Shown: in pieces, positions 7,738 to 15,689 of the stretch
Layout of the letters: every line of letters starts with the position of its first letter
Position numbering within the stretch: the first letter of the stretch is position 1
Notes under the pieces: generated by a model
Told to the model about the DNA's origin: nothing
The model's database searches: none
Seen by the model: only the letters and a program-made list of their open reading frames with translations
Made by a program: the position numbers and the translations under genes
NCBI GenBank assembly: GCA_020637675.1
Contig: JACKKD010000001.1
Span: 496,001 to 560,000, forward strand
Length of the DNA: 64,000 nucleotides
DNA from: Paracoccaceae bacterium
Lineage (GTDB): Bacteria; Pseudomonadota; Alphaproteobacteria; Rhodobacterales; Rhodobacteraceae
Reading direction: 5' to 3'

Positions 7738-8436
7738 TCAGACGGACCTCATGAGACCGCCATCCACGCGGATGTTCTGGCCGGTGATGTAGGCCGCGCC
7801 GTCGGAGGCGAGAAAGCTCACCGTCGCGGCGATTTCCGCGACGGTGCCGTAACGCTTCATCGGCACCGAGTCGACGCGCTCGTCGGTCTTCGGCAGGCTG
7901 TCGATCCATCCCGGCAGTATGTTGTTCATCCGCACGTTCCGCGCCGCGTGTTCATCGGCGAAGAGCTTGGTGAACGCGGCAAGCCCCGCGCGCGCTACTG
8001 CCGAGGTCGGGAACATCGCCGCGGGCTCGAAGGCCCAGGCGGTCGAGATGTTGAGGATCGTCCCGCCGCCCTGGGCCAGCATGACCGGCGTCACCGCCCG
8101 CGCGGCCCGGACCACGTTCAGGAAATAGACCTCCATCCCCCGGTGCCAGTCGGCGTCGCTCAGTTCCAGCAGCGGCGCGCGCGGCCCGTGTCCGGCGCTG
8201 TTCACCACGACGTCGATCCGGCCCCAGGCCTCCATCGCAGCGGCGACGAGCCGGCCGATGTCCGCCTCGGTCTGGTTCGATCCGGTGACGCCGATCCCGC
8301 CGAGTTCCCGCCCCAGCGCCTCGCCCTTGCCGGAGGTGGACAGCACGCCGAGCCGAAAGCCGTCGGCTGCCAGCCGCCGCGCTGCGCCCTCGCCCATGCC
8401 CGAACCGCCGCCGAAGACCAGCGCGACCCTTTCCAT
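7738..8436 (-). CDS. SDR-like oxidoreductase lacking the catalytic Tyr/Lys
   Basis: A 232-residue Rossmann-fold SDR-like protein starting 2 nt after the dihydropyrimidinase stop, so it is in that operon. The N-terminal GGGSGMGEG loop and NSAG motif are present and the C-terminus is typical (ITGQNIRVDGG). Where the YxxxK catalytic motif should be, the sequence is FPTSAVARAG: counting 13 residues from the active-site serine gives Thr, and the Lys position is Ala. This matches the BKR-like SDR subgroup known to lack the catalytic tetrad. It may bind NAD(P) without classical SDR chemistry. Confidence 0.8.
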   Translation of the reverse strand: MERVALVFGGGSGMGEGAARRLAADGFRLGVLSTSGKGEALGRELGGIGVTGSNQTEADIGRLVAAAMEAWGRIDVVVNSAGHGPRAPLLELSDADWHRGMEVYFLNVVRAARAVTPVMLAQGGGTILNISTAWAFEPAAMFPTSAVARAGLAAFTKLFADEHAARNVRMNNILPGWIDSLPKTDERVDSVPMKRYGTVAEIAATVSFLASDGAAYITGQNIRVDGGLMRSV

Positions 8437-8438
8437 GC

Positions 8439-9893
8439 CTAGACCCCCGAGGCCGGAATGCCCGTCCGGCTCACCGGCCGGGGCGCGGTCAGTTCCTTCC
8501 ACGACGACAGCGCCCTGTTCACCGGGTTGCCGGCCTTGCGCGCCACGAACTCGCCATGGCCCTCTCGGGTCTCCACCTTGCCGTCATTGACCGCGACCTG
8601 GCCACGGGTCAGCGTGAAGCGCGGCAGGCCCTTCACCTTCTTGCCCTCGAAGACGTTGTAGTCGATGGCCGACTGCTGCGACTTCGCGGAGATCGTCTTT
8701 TCCCGCTCGGGGTCCCAGACCACGATATCGGCATCCGCACCGACCAGGATCGCGCCCTTTTTCGGGTAGCAATTCAATATCTTGGCGATGTTCGTTGAAG
8801 TGACCGCGACGAATTCGTTGGGCGTCAGACGCCCCGTACTCACGCCATGCGTCCAGAGCATCGGCATCCGGTCCTCAAGACCCCCGGTCCCGTTCGGGAT
8901 CTTGGTGAAATCGCCGACGCCGAAGCGTTTCTGCGCGGTGGTGAAGGCGCAATGGTCGGTCGCCACGACCGACAGCGACCCCGACTGGAGCCCCGCCCAG
9001 AGCGAGTCCTGATGCCGATGGTTGCGGAAGGGCGGCGACATGACGCGGCGCGCGGCATGGTCCCAGTCCTTGTTGAAGTACTCGCTCTCGTCCAGCGTCA
9101 GGTGCTGGATCAGCGGCTCGCCCCAGACCCGCTTGCCGGCCATCCGTGCGCGCCGGATCGCCTCGTGCGCCTCCTCGCAGGAGGTATGCACGACGTAAAG
9201 CGGCACGCCCGCCATGTCGGCGATCATGATCGCGCGGTTCGTGGCCTCGCCCTCGACCTGCGGCGGGCGGGAATAGGCATGCGCCTCGGGGCCGGTATTG
9301 CCCTCGCGCAGAAGTTTCGCGGACAACTCGGCCACCACATCGCCGTTCTCGGCATGGACGAGCGCGATCCCGCCAAGCTCCGCGAGCCTGCGGAACGAGG
9401 CATACATCTCGTCGTCATTGACCATCAGGGCGCCCTTGTAGGCCATGAAATGCTTGAAGGTGGTGATGCCCTCCTTCTCGATCACGTCCTTCATCTCGTT
9501 GAAGACCTGCTCGCCCCACCAGGTCACCGCCATGTGGTAGCTGTAATCGCAATTCGCCCGGCCCGACTTGTTGTGCCACATCTTCTTGGCGTCGATGAGC
9601 CCCTGCCCCTGCCCCGGCAGCACGAAATCGACGACCATGGTCGTGCCGCCACTGAGCGCGGCGCGGGTGCCGGATTCGAAATCGTCGGTGGAATAGGTGC
9701 CCATGAAGGGCATCTCCAGATGCGTATGCGGGTCGATGCCGCCCGGCATCACATAGCAGCCGCTGGCGTCGAGGGTGGTGTCGCCTTTGAGGCCCTCGCC
9801 GATCTGGACGATCTTGCCGCCGTCGATGAGCACGTCGGCCTTGTAGGTCAGATCGGCGGTGACGATGGTGCCGTTCTTGATGACTGTGGTCAT
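8439..9893 (-). CDS. hydA: Dihydropyrimidinase (D-hydantoinase family)
   Basis: A 484-residue amidohydrolase that opens the ring of 5,6-dihydrouracil/dihydrothymine to N-carbamoyl-beta-amino acids. Metal ligands are visible: GIDPHTHLEMP (about residue 60), the carboxylated lysine region FKHFMAYKG, VHAENGD, VHTSC and VATDHCAF. Its length is standard for the family. ATG 9893 follows GGGAGAGG. It lies after the beta-ureidopropionase gene and just before the SDR-like gene. Confidence 0.95.
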   Translation of the reverse strand: MTTVIKNGTIVTADLTYKADVLIDGGKIVQIGEGLKGDTTLDASGCYVMPGGIDPHTHLEMPFMGTYSTDDFESGTRAALSGGTTMVVDFVLPGQGQGLIDAKKMWHNKSGRANCDYSYHMAVTWWGEQVFNEMKDVIEKEGITTFKHFMAYKGALMVNDDEMYASFRRLAELGGIALVHAENGDVVAELSAKLLREGNTGPEAHAYSRPPQVEGEATNRAIMIADMAGVPLYVVHTSCEEAHEAIRRARMAGKRVWGEPLIQHLTLDESEYFNKDWDHAARRVMSPPFRNHRHQDSLWAGLQSGSLSVVATDHCAFTTAQKRFGVGDFTKIPNGTGGLEDRMPMLWTHGVSTGRLTPNEFVAVTSTNIAKILNCYPKKGAILVGADADIVVWDPEREKTISAKSQQSAIDYNVFEGKKVKGLPRFTLTRGQVAVNDGKVETREGHGEFVARKAGNPVNRALSSWKELTAPRPVSRTGIPASGV

Positions 9894-9930
9894 TCGACCT
9901 CTCCCTAATATCCGGGGCCGCAGGCGCCCT

Positions 9931-9977
9931 TTCATCGTGGTCCAAATACTCCGGGGGTCCGGGGGCAGCGCCCCCGG
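9931..9977 (-). repeat. Rhodobacteraceae-type intergenic element with hairpin
   Basis: On the minus strand this reads as a perfect hairpin (8-bp arms, core CCGGGGGCAGCGCCCCCGG at 9959-9977) just after the beta-ureidopropionase stop, followed by GGAGTATTTGG and ATGAA. Related copies lie at 50667-50705 and 57130-57173. The hairpin could act as a terminator or mRNA stabiliser. Confidence 0.7.
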
Positions 9978-9984
9978 CCCTCCT

Positions 9985-11235
9985 TCAGGATACAACCTCC
10001 GCCGTCTCCAAGACCGCGTGCAACAGCACATCCGTCCCCGCCGCCGCCCATTCGGGGGAAATCTCCTCGGCCTCGTTGTGGGAAAGCCCGTCCACGCAGG
10101 GGCACATGATCATCGCGGTCGGCGCCACGCGGTTGATCCAGCAGGCGTCGTGGCCGGCGCCCGAGACGATGTCCATGTGGGAATAGCCAAGTTTTTCAGC
10201 CGCATCGCGCACGGCCTTCACGCAAGTCTCGTCGAAGGCGGGCGGGTCGAACTGGCCGACGATCTGGGCGGAGAACTTCACCCCCACCTCGGCGCAAAGG
10301 CCCGGCGCGCGGGCGTGGAACTCCGCCACCATCTCCTCCAGCGTCGGCAGGATGTGGCTGCGGAAGTCGACCGTGAAGACGACCTTCTCGGCGATGATGT
10401 TGCGGCTGTTGGGATAGACGTCGATATGGCCGATCGCGCCCACCGCGTTCGGCTGGCGCTTCATCGCGATCTCGTGGACCAGCTCGGTGACGCGGGCCAG
10501 GCCGCGCCCCGCATTGCGGCGCAGGTACATCGGGGTGGAGCCGGTATGCTGGCCCTTGCCGGTGACCGTGCATTCGATCCACCTCAGGCCCTGGCCGTGG
10601 GTGACGACGCCGATCTCCCGCCCCTCGGCCTCGAGGATCGGGCCCTGCTCGATATGCAGCTCGAAAAGCGCGTGGATCTTGCGCGCGCCGACCTTCTCGC
10701 TGCCCTTCCAGCCGATCCGCTCCAGCTCGTCGCCGAACCTGAAACCCTTGGCGTCCTTGCGGTCGTAGGCATAGTCCTGGTCGATCACGCCGGCGAAGAC
10801 GCCCGACGCGAGCATAGCGGGCGCAAAGCGCGTTCCCTCCTCGTTGGTCCAGTTGACCACGACGATCGGGTGCTTCGTCCGGATGCCGAGGTCGTTCATG
10901 GTGCGGACGCATTCGAGCGCCCCGAGAACACCGAGCACGCCGTCATACTTGCCCCCGGTGGGCTGGGTATCGAGGTGCGAGCCCATGTAGACCGGTGCCG
11001 CGTCGGGGTCCTCGCCCGCCCGCATGGCGAACATCGAACCCATCTGGTCGACGCCCATCGTCAGCCCGGCATCCTCGCACCAGGACTGGAAGAGCCGGCG
11101 CCCCTCGGCATCGGCATCCGTCAGGGTCTGGCGGTTGTTGCCGCCCGCCACGCCGGGGCCGATCTTCGCCATCTCCATGAGGCTGTCCCAGAGCCGGGCG
11201 GAATCGATCCTGAGGTTCTCTCCGGGTGCGGGCAT
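9985..11235 (-). CDS. Zn-dependent N-carbamoyl amidohydrolase (beta-ureidopropionase / hydantoinase-carbamoylase family)
   Basis: A 416-residue M20-family hydrolase that releases ammonia and CO2 from N-carbamoyl-beta-alanine, the last reductive pyrimidine step. Expected metal and substrate residues are visible: GSHLDTQ (about residue 86), TNEEGTRF (about 130), HIEQGPILE (about 196), GAGHDA (about 360) and a late SHNEAE. ATG 11235 has AGGAGG at good spacing. It is the first gene of the hydrolase operon, and its promoter region carries two RutR-type sites. Confidence 0.93.
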   Translation of the reverse strand: MPAPGENLRIDSARLWDSLMEMAKIGPGVAGGNNRQTLTDADAEGRRLFQSWCEDAGLTMGVDQMGSMFAMRAGEDPDAAPVYMGSHLDTQPTGGKYDGVLGVLGALECVRTMNDLGIRTKHPIVVVNWTNEEGTRFAPAMLASGVFAGVIDQDYAYDRKDAKGFRFGDELERIGWKGSEKVGARKIHALFELHIEQGPILEAEGREIGVVTHGQGLRWIECTVTGKGQHTGSTPMYLRRNAGRGLARVTELVHEIAMKRQPNAVGAIGHIDVYPNSRNIIAEKVVFTVDFRSHILPTLEEMVAEFHARAPGLCAEVGVKFSAQIVGQFDPPAFDETCVKAVRDAAEKLGYSHMDIVSGAGHDACWINRVAPTAMIMCPCVDGLSHNEAEEISPEWAAAGTDVLLHAVLETAEVVS

Positions 11236-11293
11236 CTTGTCCTCCTGTCGGTCCTTCCGGGGTCTTCCGTGCCCCTTGCGACGACTCGTTTTC

Positions 11294-11307
11294 TGACCGT
11301 ATGGTCA
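11294..11307. promoter_or_regulatory. RutR-type operator 1
   Basis: TGACCGTATGGTCA has perfect TGACC/GGTCA arms with a 4-nt centre, matching the published RutR consensus TTGACCANNTGGTCAA at most positions. It lies in the 125-bp region between the divergent hydrolase operon and the RutR-like gene. Confidence 0.8.
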
Positions 11308-11327
11308 AGGTCGAGAGCACCACAGCC

Positions 11328-11341
11328 TGACCAACCGGTCA
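11328..11341. promoter_or_regulatory. RutR-type operator 2
   Basis: TGACCAACCGGTCA is a second perfect TGACC/GGTCA palindrome, 34 bp centre-to-centre from the first and 20 nt before the start of the RutR-like gene. The pair can serve the divergent hydrolase promoter and autoregulation. Confidence 0.8.
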
Positions 11342-11360
11342 ACGGAAATCTGGCGAGGAC

Positions 11361-12014
11361 ATGGCCGCCCCCGACCGCCTGACGAAGCGCAACGCGATCC
11401 GCCGCGAGAACGAGCGGCTGATCCTCGCGGCTGCCGAAAAGGTCTTCGCCGAGGCAGGCTTCGGCGGTGCTACGATGCAGCTCATCGCCGACATGGCCGG
11501 GCTGCCCAAGGCGAACCTGCACTACTACTTCGCCACCAAGGAAGAGCTCTACCGCAAGGTAGTGCAGCAGATCTTCGAGATCTGGCTCCACGCGGCCGAG
11601 AGCTTCGACAAGGCGCCGGGGCCGGTCGAGGGGATCGGCGCCTACATCGACGCCAAGATGGAAATCTCCCGCCGCCATCCCTTCGGCTCGAAGGTCTGGG
11701 CCAGCGAGGTGATGCATGGCGCGCCGGTGATCCAGGACTATCTGGAGACGACGCTGAGGGACTGGACCGAGGGGCGCGCCGCGGTGATCCGGCGCTGGAT
11801 CGCCGAGGGCAAGATGGCGCCGGTCGATCCCCACCACCTTCTCTACATGCTCTGGGCGACGACGCAGCACTACGCCGACTTCGGCCACCAGATCGAGACG
11901 CTGAACGGCGGCAGGCCCCTCAGCGCGCAGCAATGGGCCCGGGCGAAGGAAAGCGTGAAGGCGATCATCCTGAAGGGGATCGGCGCGACTCCCGCGCAGG
12001 CGGACATCATCTGA
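11361..12014 (+). CDS. rutR: RutR-like TetR-family regulator of pyrimidine catabolism
   Basis: A 217-residue TetR protein. The N-terminal HTH (about residues 20-65, GGATMQLIADMAGLPKANLHYYF) is followed by a C-terminal domain with FGSKVWASEVMHG and TTQHYADF, typical of the RutR/YcdC subgroup. E. coli RutR senses uracil and thymine. The gene is divergent from the hydrolase operon across two RutR-type palindromes, which strongly supports local control. A second paralogue lies at 13400. Confidence 0.88.
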   Translation: MAAPDRLTKRNAIRRENERLILAAAEKVFAEAGFGGATMQLIADMAGLPKANLHYYFATKEELYRKVVQQIFEIWLHAAESFDKAPGPVEGIGAYIDAKMEISRRHPFGSKVWASEVMHGAPVIQDYLETTLRDWTEGRAAVIRRWIAEGKMAPVDPHHLLYMLWATTQHYADFGHQIETLNGGRPLSAQQWARAKESVKAIILKGIGATPAQADII

Positions 12015-12183
12015 AGGCGAGCGCCTCGACGGCCTCGGCAACGGCGCCACCGGCGGCGCGGGCAAGTTGCGGCGTGGGGGCCTCGGCCGTGGCAAGCGGG
12101 GCGTCGCGTGGCAAGGCTTCGGCCCCTGATGGCAACGCCCATTTCAGGGCGGCAAGACACGCCGCGAGGGTTTTCATGTCCAT
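12007..12183 (-). CDS. Possible small hypothetical protein
   Basis: An open frame of 58 codons from ATG 12183, overlapping the RutR-like stop tail-to-tail by 8 nt. The peptide is alanine-rich with no recognisable motif. GGGAG lies about 13 nt upstream, a weak site. It could simply be chance in high-GC DNA. Confidence 0.25.
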   Translation of the reverse strand: MDMKTLAACLAALKWALPSGAEALPRDAPLATAEAPTPQLARAAGGAVAEAVEALAFR

Positions 12184-12388
12184 CGTGCCCCGGTCTCCCT
12201 GCTCCGACCTGCCATCCGGTCCAGCCCCCGGACCATGGCTCGGGGCACCCGTCGCATGCAACCGCCGGCTGCGCTGCCGACACGGGATCCGGGCGCCGCG
12301 ATGGCCGCCCAAACCAAAGGACACGTTGACGAAACGGCCCGAACGCCCAATCGTCCCGGGCATCGAGCGAAACCGGACAGTGAGACGA

Positions 12389-13297
12389 GTGACTTTGCCG
12401 ACTTTCACGCTTCGCGAGCGCCAGGTATTTCACGGCGCGCGGGCGAGGGTTCTCTACGAGCTCATCGCCTGGAAATTCCGCAACGATACCGATCTGCGGT
12501 TCATGAACTACGGCTACTTCGGCGGCCGGAGCAGCGTCGCGCTTGCGCAAGACGAGGCGGCGGAACGCTACAGCGCCGCGCTTTACGAGGCCGTGGCGAC
12601 CCAGGCCCCGCTCGCCGGGTGCCGGGTGCTCGATGTGGGCACGGGGCGCGGCGGAGGTGCCTCGTTCGTCCAGCGGCACCTCGGCGCGGCCGAGACGGTG
12701 GGCTGCGACCTCGCCCATGGTGCCGTCGCCTTCTGCGCGCGCGTCCATGCCGCCGTGCCGGGCCTGAGCTTCCGCCAGGGCGACGCCATGGCGCTGCCTT
12801 TCGCCGCCGAAAGTTTCGATGTGGTGCTGAACGTCGAGAGCGCGCATTGCTACCCCGATCGCGCGGCCTTCTTCTCCGAGGTCTTCCGGGTGATGCGGCC
12901 GGGCGGTCAGTTCCTGATGGCCGATTTCACCCCGCCACGGATGCCGCCGGAGGCCGAGCGCGCGGGGATTGCGCAGGATCTTTCGCTCACCGGCTTCGCG
13001 CCACCGGCGGTGACGGACATAACGGCCGCGATCCTCGCCGGGCTCGACTGCGACAACGATCGGCGCCTGCGCGAGATCGACGCGCGCTTTCCCCTCGGGA
13101 CGCGGCGGCTCGCGCGGCTCTGGGCGGGGACGAAGGGGTCCTGGATCTACCGCGACTTCGCCGAGGGACGCCGGGCCTACTTCATGCTCCGGGTCGAGAA
13201 GCCGCAGGTCGTCCTGCCGGACTTCCTGCGCATTCCCGACCGCGTTTCCGACGCTGGCACGCTCGGCACGGTGGCCGTTGCAGCCGAACGGGCCTGA
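12389..13297 (+). CDS. SAM-dependent methyltransferase (class I)
   Basis: About 302 residues from GTG 12389; GTG 12380 and TTG 12395 are in-frame alternatives and none has a strong ribosome-binding site. Motif I is clear (VLDVGTGRGGG, about residue 75), followed by the acidic loop GCDLAHG, motif II (DVVLNVESAHCYPD) and VMRPGGQFLMADF. The N-terminal part MNYGYFGG and the AHCYPD sequence resemble phthiotriol/sterol-type small-molecule methyltransferases. It sits between the two RutR-like genes on the same strand. The substrate is unknown and no direct pyrimidine link is visible. Confidence 0.8.
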   Translation: MTLPTFTLRERQVFHGARARVLYELIAWKFRNDTDLRFMNYGYFGGRSSVALAQDEAAERYSAALYEAVATQAPLAGCRVLDVGTGRGGGASFVQRHLGAAETVGCDLAHGAVAFCARVHAAVPGLSFRQGDAMALPFAAESFDVVLNVESAHCYPDRAAFFSEVFRVMRPGGQFLMADFTPPRMPPEAERAGIAQDLSLTGFAPPAVTDITAAILAGLDCDNDRRLREIDARFPLGTRRLARLWAGTKGSWIYRDFAEGRRAYFMLRVEKPQVVLPDFLRIPDRVSDAGTLGTVAVAAERA

Positions 13298-13399
13298 GGC
13301 CGGGCACCGGGCGGGAGGACCGGCGCCCATGGCCTGATTTGCCGTTTGACCCCCCGCCCCCCTCGGGCTAGCAGGAACGGGAAACGGGGAGGATGATCG

Positions 13400-14023
13400 G
13401 TGGACGACGACGACCGGACCGACCGGCCGCTGACGCGGATCCAGGCGAGGAACCGCCAGACCATCCTCGATGCCGCGCTCGAGGTCTTCTCGCAATACGG
13501 CTTCCGCGGCGCCACGCTCGACCAGATCGCCGAGGTCGCGGGGCTGTCGAAGCCGAACCTCCTCTATTACTTCCCGTCGAAGGAGGCGATCCACGTCACG
13601 CTCCTCTCGGGGATGATGCACGCCTGGCTCGATCCCCTGCGCAAGCTCGACCCGGAGGGCGACCCGGTCAGCGAGATCATGGGCTACGTCCACCGCAAGC
13701 TCGACCTCAGCCGCGACTTCCCGCGCGAGAGCCGGCTCTTCGCCAACGAGGTCCTGCAGGGCGCGCCGCGGATGATGGACGCGCTGACCGGCGAACTGAA
13801 GGGACTCGTGGACGAGAAGGCGGCCGTGCTCAGCCGCTGGGCGGCCGAGGGCCGCATCGCCGACCTGCCGCCGCATCACCTGATCTTCTCGATCTGGGCG
13901 CTGACCCAGCACTACGCCGATTTCGACGTCCAGGTGCGCGCGGTCCTCGGGCCGGGCCACGATCCCTATGCCGAGGCCGACAGATTCCTCGACACGCTTT
14001 TCCGCAAGCTGCTGCAGCCCTAA
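13400..14023 (+). CDS. Second RutR-like TetR-family regulator
   Basis: 207 residues from GTG 13400, with GGAGG at 13388-13392. It is close in layout to the 11361 protein: HTH with FRGATLDQIAEVAGLSKPNLLYYF and C-terminal LFANEVLQGAP and LTQHYADF. It overlaps the end of the minus-strand membrane-protein gene by 4 nt. No TGACC-N4-GGTCA site is visible just upstream. It may sense a different pyrimidine derivative or regulate the preT-preA operon. Confidence 0.85.
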   Translation: MDDDDRTDRPLTRIQARNRQTILDAALEVFSQYGFRGATLDQIAEVAGLSKPNLLYYFPSKEAIHVTLLSGMMHAWLDPLRKLDPEGDPVSEIMGYVHRKLDLSRDFPRESRLFANEVLQGAPRMMDALTGELKGLVDEKAAVLSRWAAEGRIADLPPHHLIFSIWALTQHYADFDVQVRAVLGPGHDPYAEADRFLDTLFRKLLQP

Positions 14024-14307
14024 CGCGGCTTTTCGGCCCATCTGCGGTAGCGGGCGATCAACTCGCCCTCGAACAGCTTGAAGCAAAGCCAGCTTGCCAG
14101 CGCGATGGCGCCGCTTAGGCCAAGCTCCCCCAATTGCCAGAGCGCGCCGTGGCGGATCGCCTCCCACCCCTCACGCTCGATGAAGGCGAGGTTCGCCATC
14201 GCGAACATGAAGAGGTTGAAGGTCGAACAAGCAAGCACGATCGCTGCCCCGCCCGCGCCGAGAACGACGAAGACGAGGGGCCACCGCGTAACGTTAAGAG
14301 CCTGCAT
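14020..14307 (-). CDS. Small membrane protein in the preT-preA operon
   Basis: A 95-residue protein from ATG 14307, with GGAGGGGG upstream. Two hydrophobic segments (about residues 10-40 and 62-76) are separated by a polar loop, and the C-terminus is basic (ARYRRWAEKPR). It lies 56 nt after preA on the same strand, so it is likely cotranscribed. I do not recognise the family. Its position suggests a membrane accessory of pyrimidine metabolism, but nothing in the sequence proves it. Confidence 0.75.
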   Translation of the reverse strand: MQALNVTRWPLVFVVLGAGGAAIVLACSTFNLFMFAMANLAFIEREGWEAIRHGALWQLGELGLSGAIALASWLCFKLFEGELIARYRRWAEKPR

Positions 14308-14363
14308 CACCGCCCCCTCCGTCCCGCAGGATGCCCCTCGGGACGGCTCCGGGCAAGACCGGC

Positions 14364-15665
14364 CTATTCCGCCGCCTGCGCCATCGGGTTGTTGGGGTGC
14401 GTCGTCCAGTTGGCGTAGTCGCCCACGGTCTTGCCGGTGCGCGGATCGACCTCGCCCTTGGCGAGGGGGCGCATGGTGATGCAGTTCTCGACCGGGCAGA
14501 CGTCGATGCAGAGATTGCAGGCGACGCATTCGGCATCGTTCACCTCGAAGACGCGGCCCTCCTTCATCCAGATCGCCTGGTGGCTGGTGTCCTCGCAGGC
14601 GGCGTAGCAGCGGCCGCACTTGATGCAGAGATCCTGGTCGATCTGCGCCTTCGTGACGTAGTTGAGGTTGAGCTGGTTCCAGTCGGTGACGTTCGGCACG
14701 GCCCGGCCGACGAGTTCGGAGGTGGCGGTGAACCCCTTCTCGTCCATGTATTGCGACAGGCCCGAGATCATCTCCTGCACGATCTTGAAGCCATAGGTCA
14801 TCGCCGCCGTGCAGACCTGCACGTTGCCCGCGCCAAGCGCCATGAACTCCGCCGCGTCGCGCCAGGTGGTGACGCCGCCGATGCCGGAAATGGGCAGGCC
14901 GCGGGTCTCGGCGTGGCGGGCGATTTCCGACACCATGCTGAGCGCGATCGGCTTCACCGCCGGGCCGCAATAGCCGCCATGGGCACCCTTGCCGTCGATC
15001 GTCGGTTCCGGCGCGAAGCTGTCGAGGTTGACGGATGTGATCGAGTTGATGGTGTTGATGAGGCTGACCGCATCCGCGCCGCCGCGCTTCGCGGCCTCGG
15101 CGGGCTTCCGCACATCGGTGATGTTGGGCGTCAGCTTGACGATGCAGGGCATGCGGGAATGCTGCTTCACCCAGCGCGTCACCATCTCGATATATTCCGG
15201 CACCTGGCCCACGGCCGAGCCCATGCCGCGCTCGCTCATCCCGTGCGGGCAGCCGAAGTTCAGTTCCACCCCGTCGGCCTCGGTATCCTCGATGGCCTTC
15301 AGGATCGCCTTCCAGGACTCCTCGTCGCAGGGCACCATCAGGGAAATCACCAGCGCCCGGTCCCTGTAGTCGCGCTTGACCTGCTTGATCTCGCGCAGGT
15401 TCACCTCCAGCGGCCGGTCGGTGATGAGCTCGATGTTGTTCAGCCCCAGCAGCCGCCGGTCCGCCCCCCAGATCGCGCCGTAGCGCGGCCCGTTGACGTT
15501 GACGATGGGCGGGCCTTCGGAGCCGAGCGTCTTCCAGACGACCCCGCCCCATCCGGCCTCGTAGGCGCGGCGGACGTTGTATTCCTTGTCGGTCGGCGGC
15601 GCCGAGGCGAGCCAGAACGGGTTCGGGGATTTGATGCCGATGAAGGTGGTGGTCAGGTCAGCCAT
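14364..15665 (-). CDS. preA: NAD-dependent dihydropyrimidine dehydrogenase subunit PreA
   Basis: A 433-residue FMN and Fe-S protein that reduces uracil/thymine to the dihydro forms together with PreT. The N-terminal TIM-barrel has FWLASAPPTDKEYN and GVELNFGCPHGM, the nucleobase-binding region. Two 4Fe-4S motifs are seen near the C-terminus: CIKCGRCYAAC and CVACNLCIDVCPVENC. The length is standard. It is 24 nt downstream of preT. Confidence 0.96.
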   Translation of the reverse strand: MADLTTTFIGIKSPNPFWLASAPPTDKEYNVRRAYEAGWGGVVWKTLGSEGPPIVNVNGPRYGAIWGADRRLLGLNNIELITDRPLEVNLREIKQVKRDYRDRALVISLMVPCDEESWKAILKAIEDTEADGVELNFGCPHGMSERGMGSAVGQVPEYIEMVTRWVKQHSRMPCIVKLTPNITDVRKPAEAAKRGGADAVSLINTINSITSVNLDSFAPEPTIDGKGAHGGYCGPAVKPIALSMVSEIARHAETRGLPISGIGGVTTWRDAAEFMALGAGNVQVCTAAMTYGFKIVQEMISGLSQYMDEKGFTATSELVGRAVPNVTDWNQLNLNYVTKAQIDQDLCIKCGRCYAACEDTSHQAIWMKEGRVFEVNDAECVACNLCIDVCPVENCITMRPLAKGEVDPRTGKTVGDYANWTTHPNNPMAQAAE

Positions 15666-15689
15666 GTCGGTTCCTCCGTAGGGCGGGCA

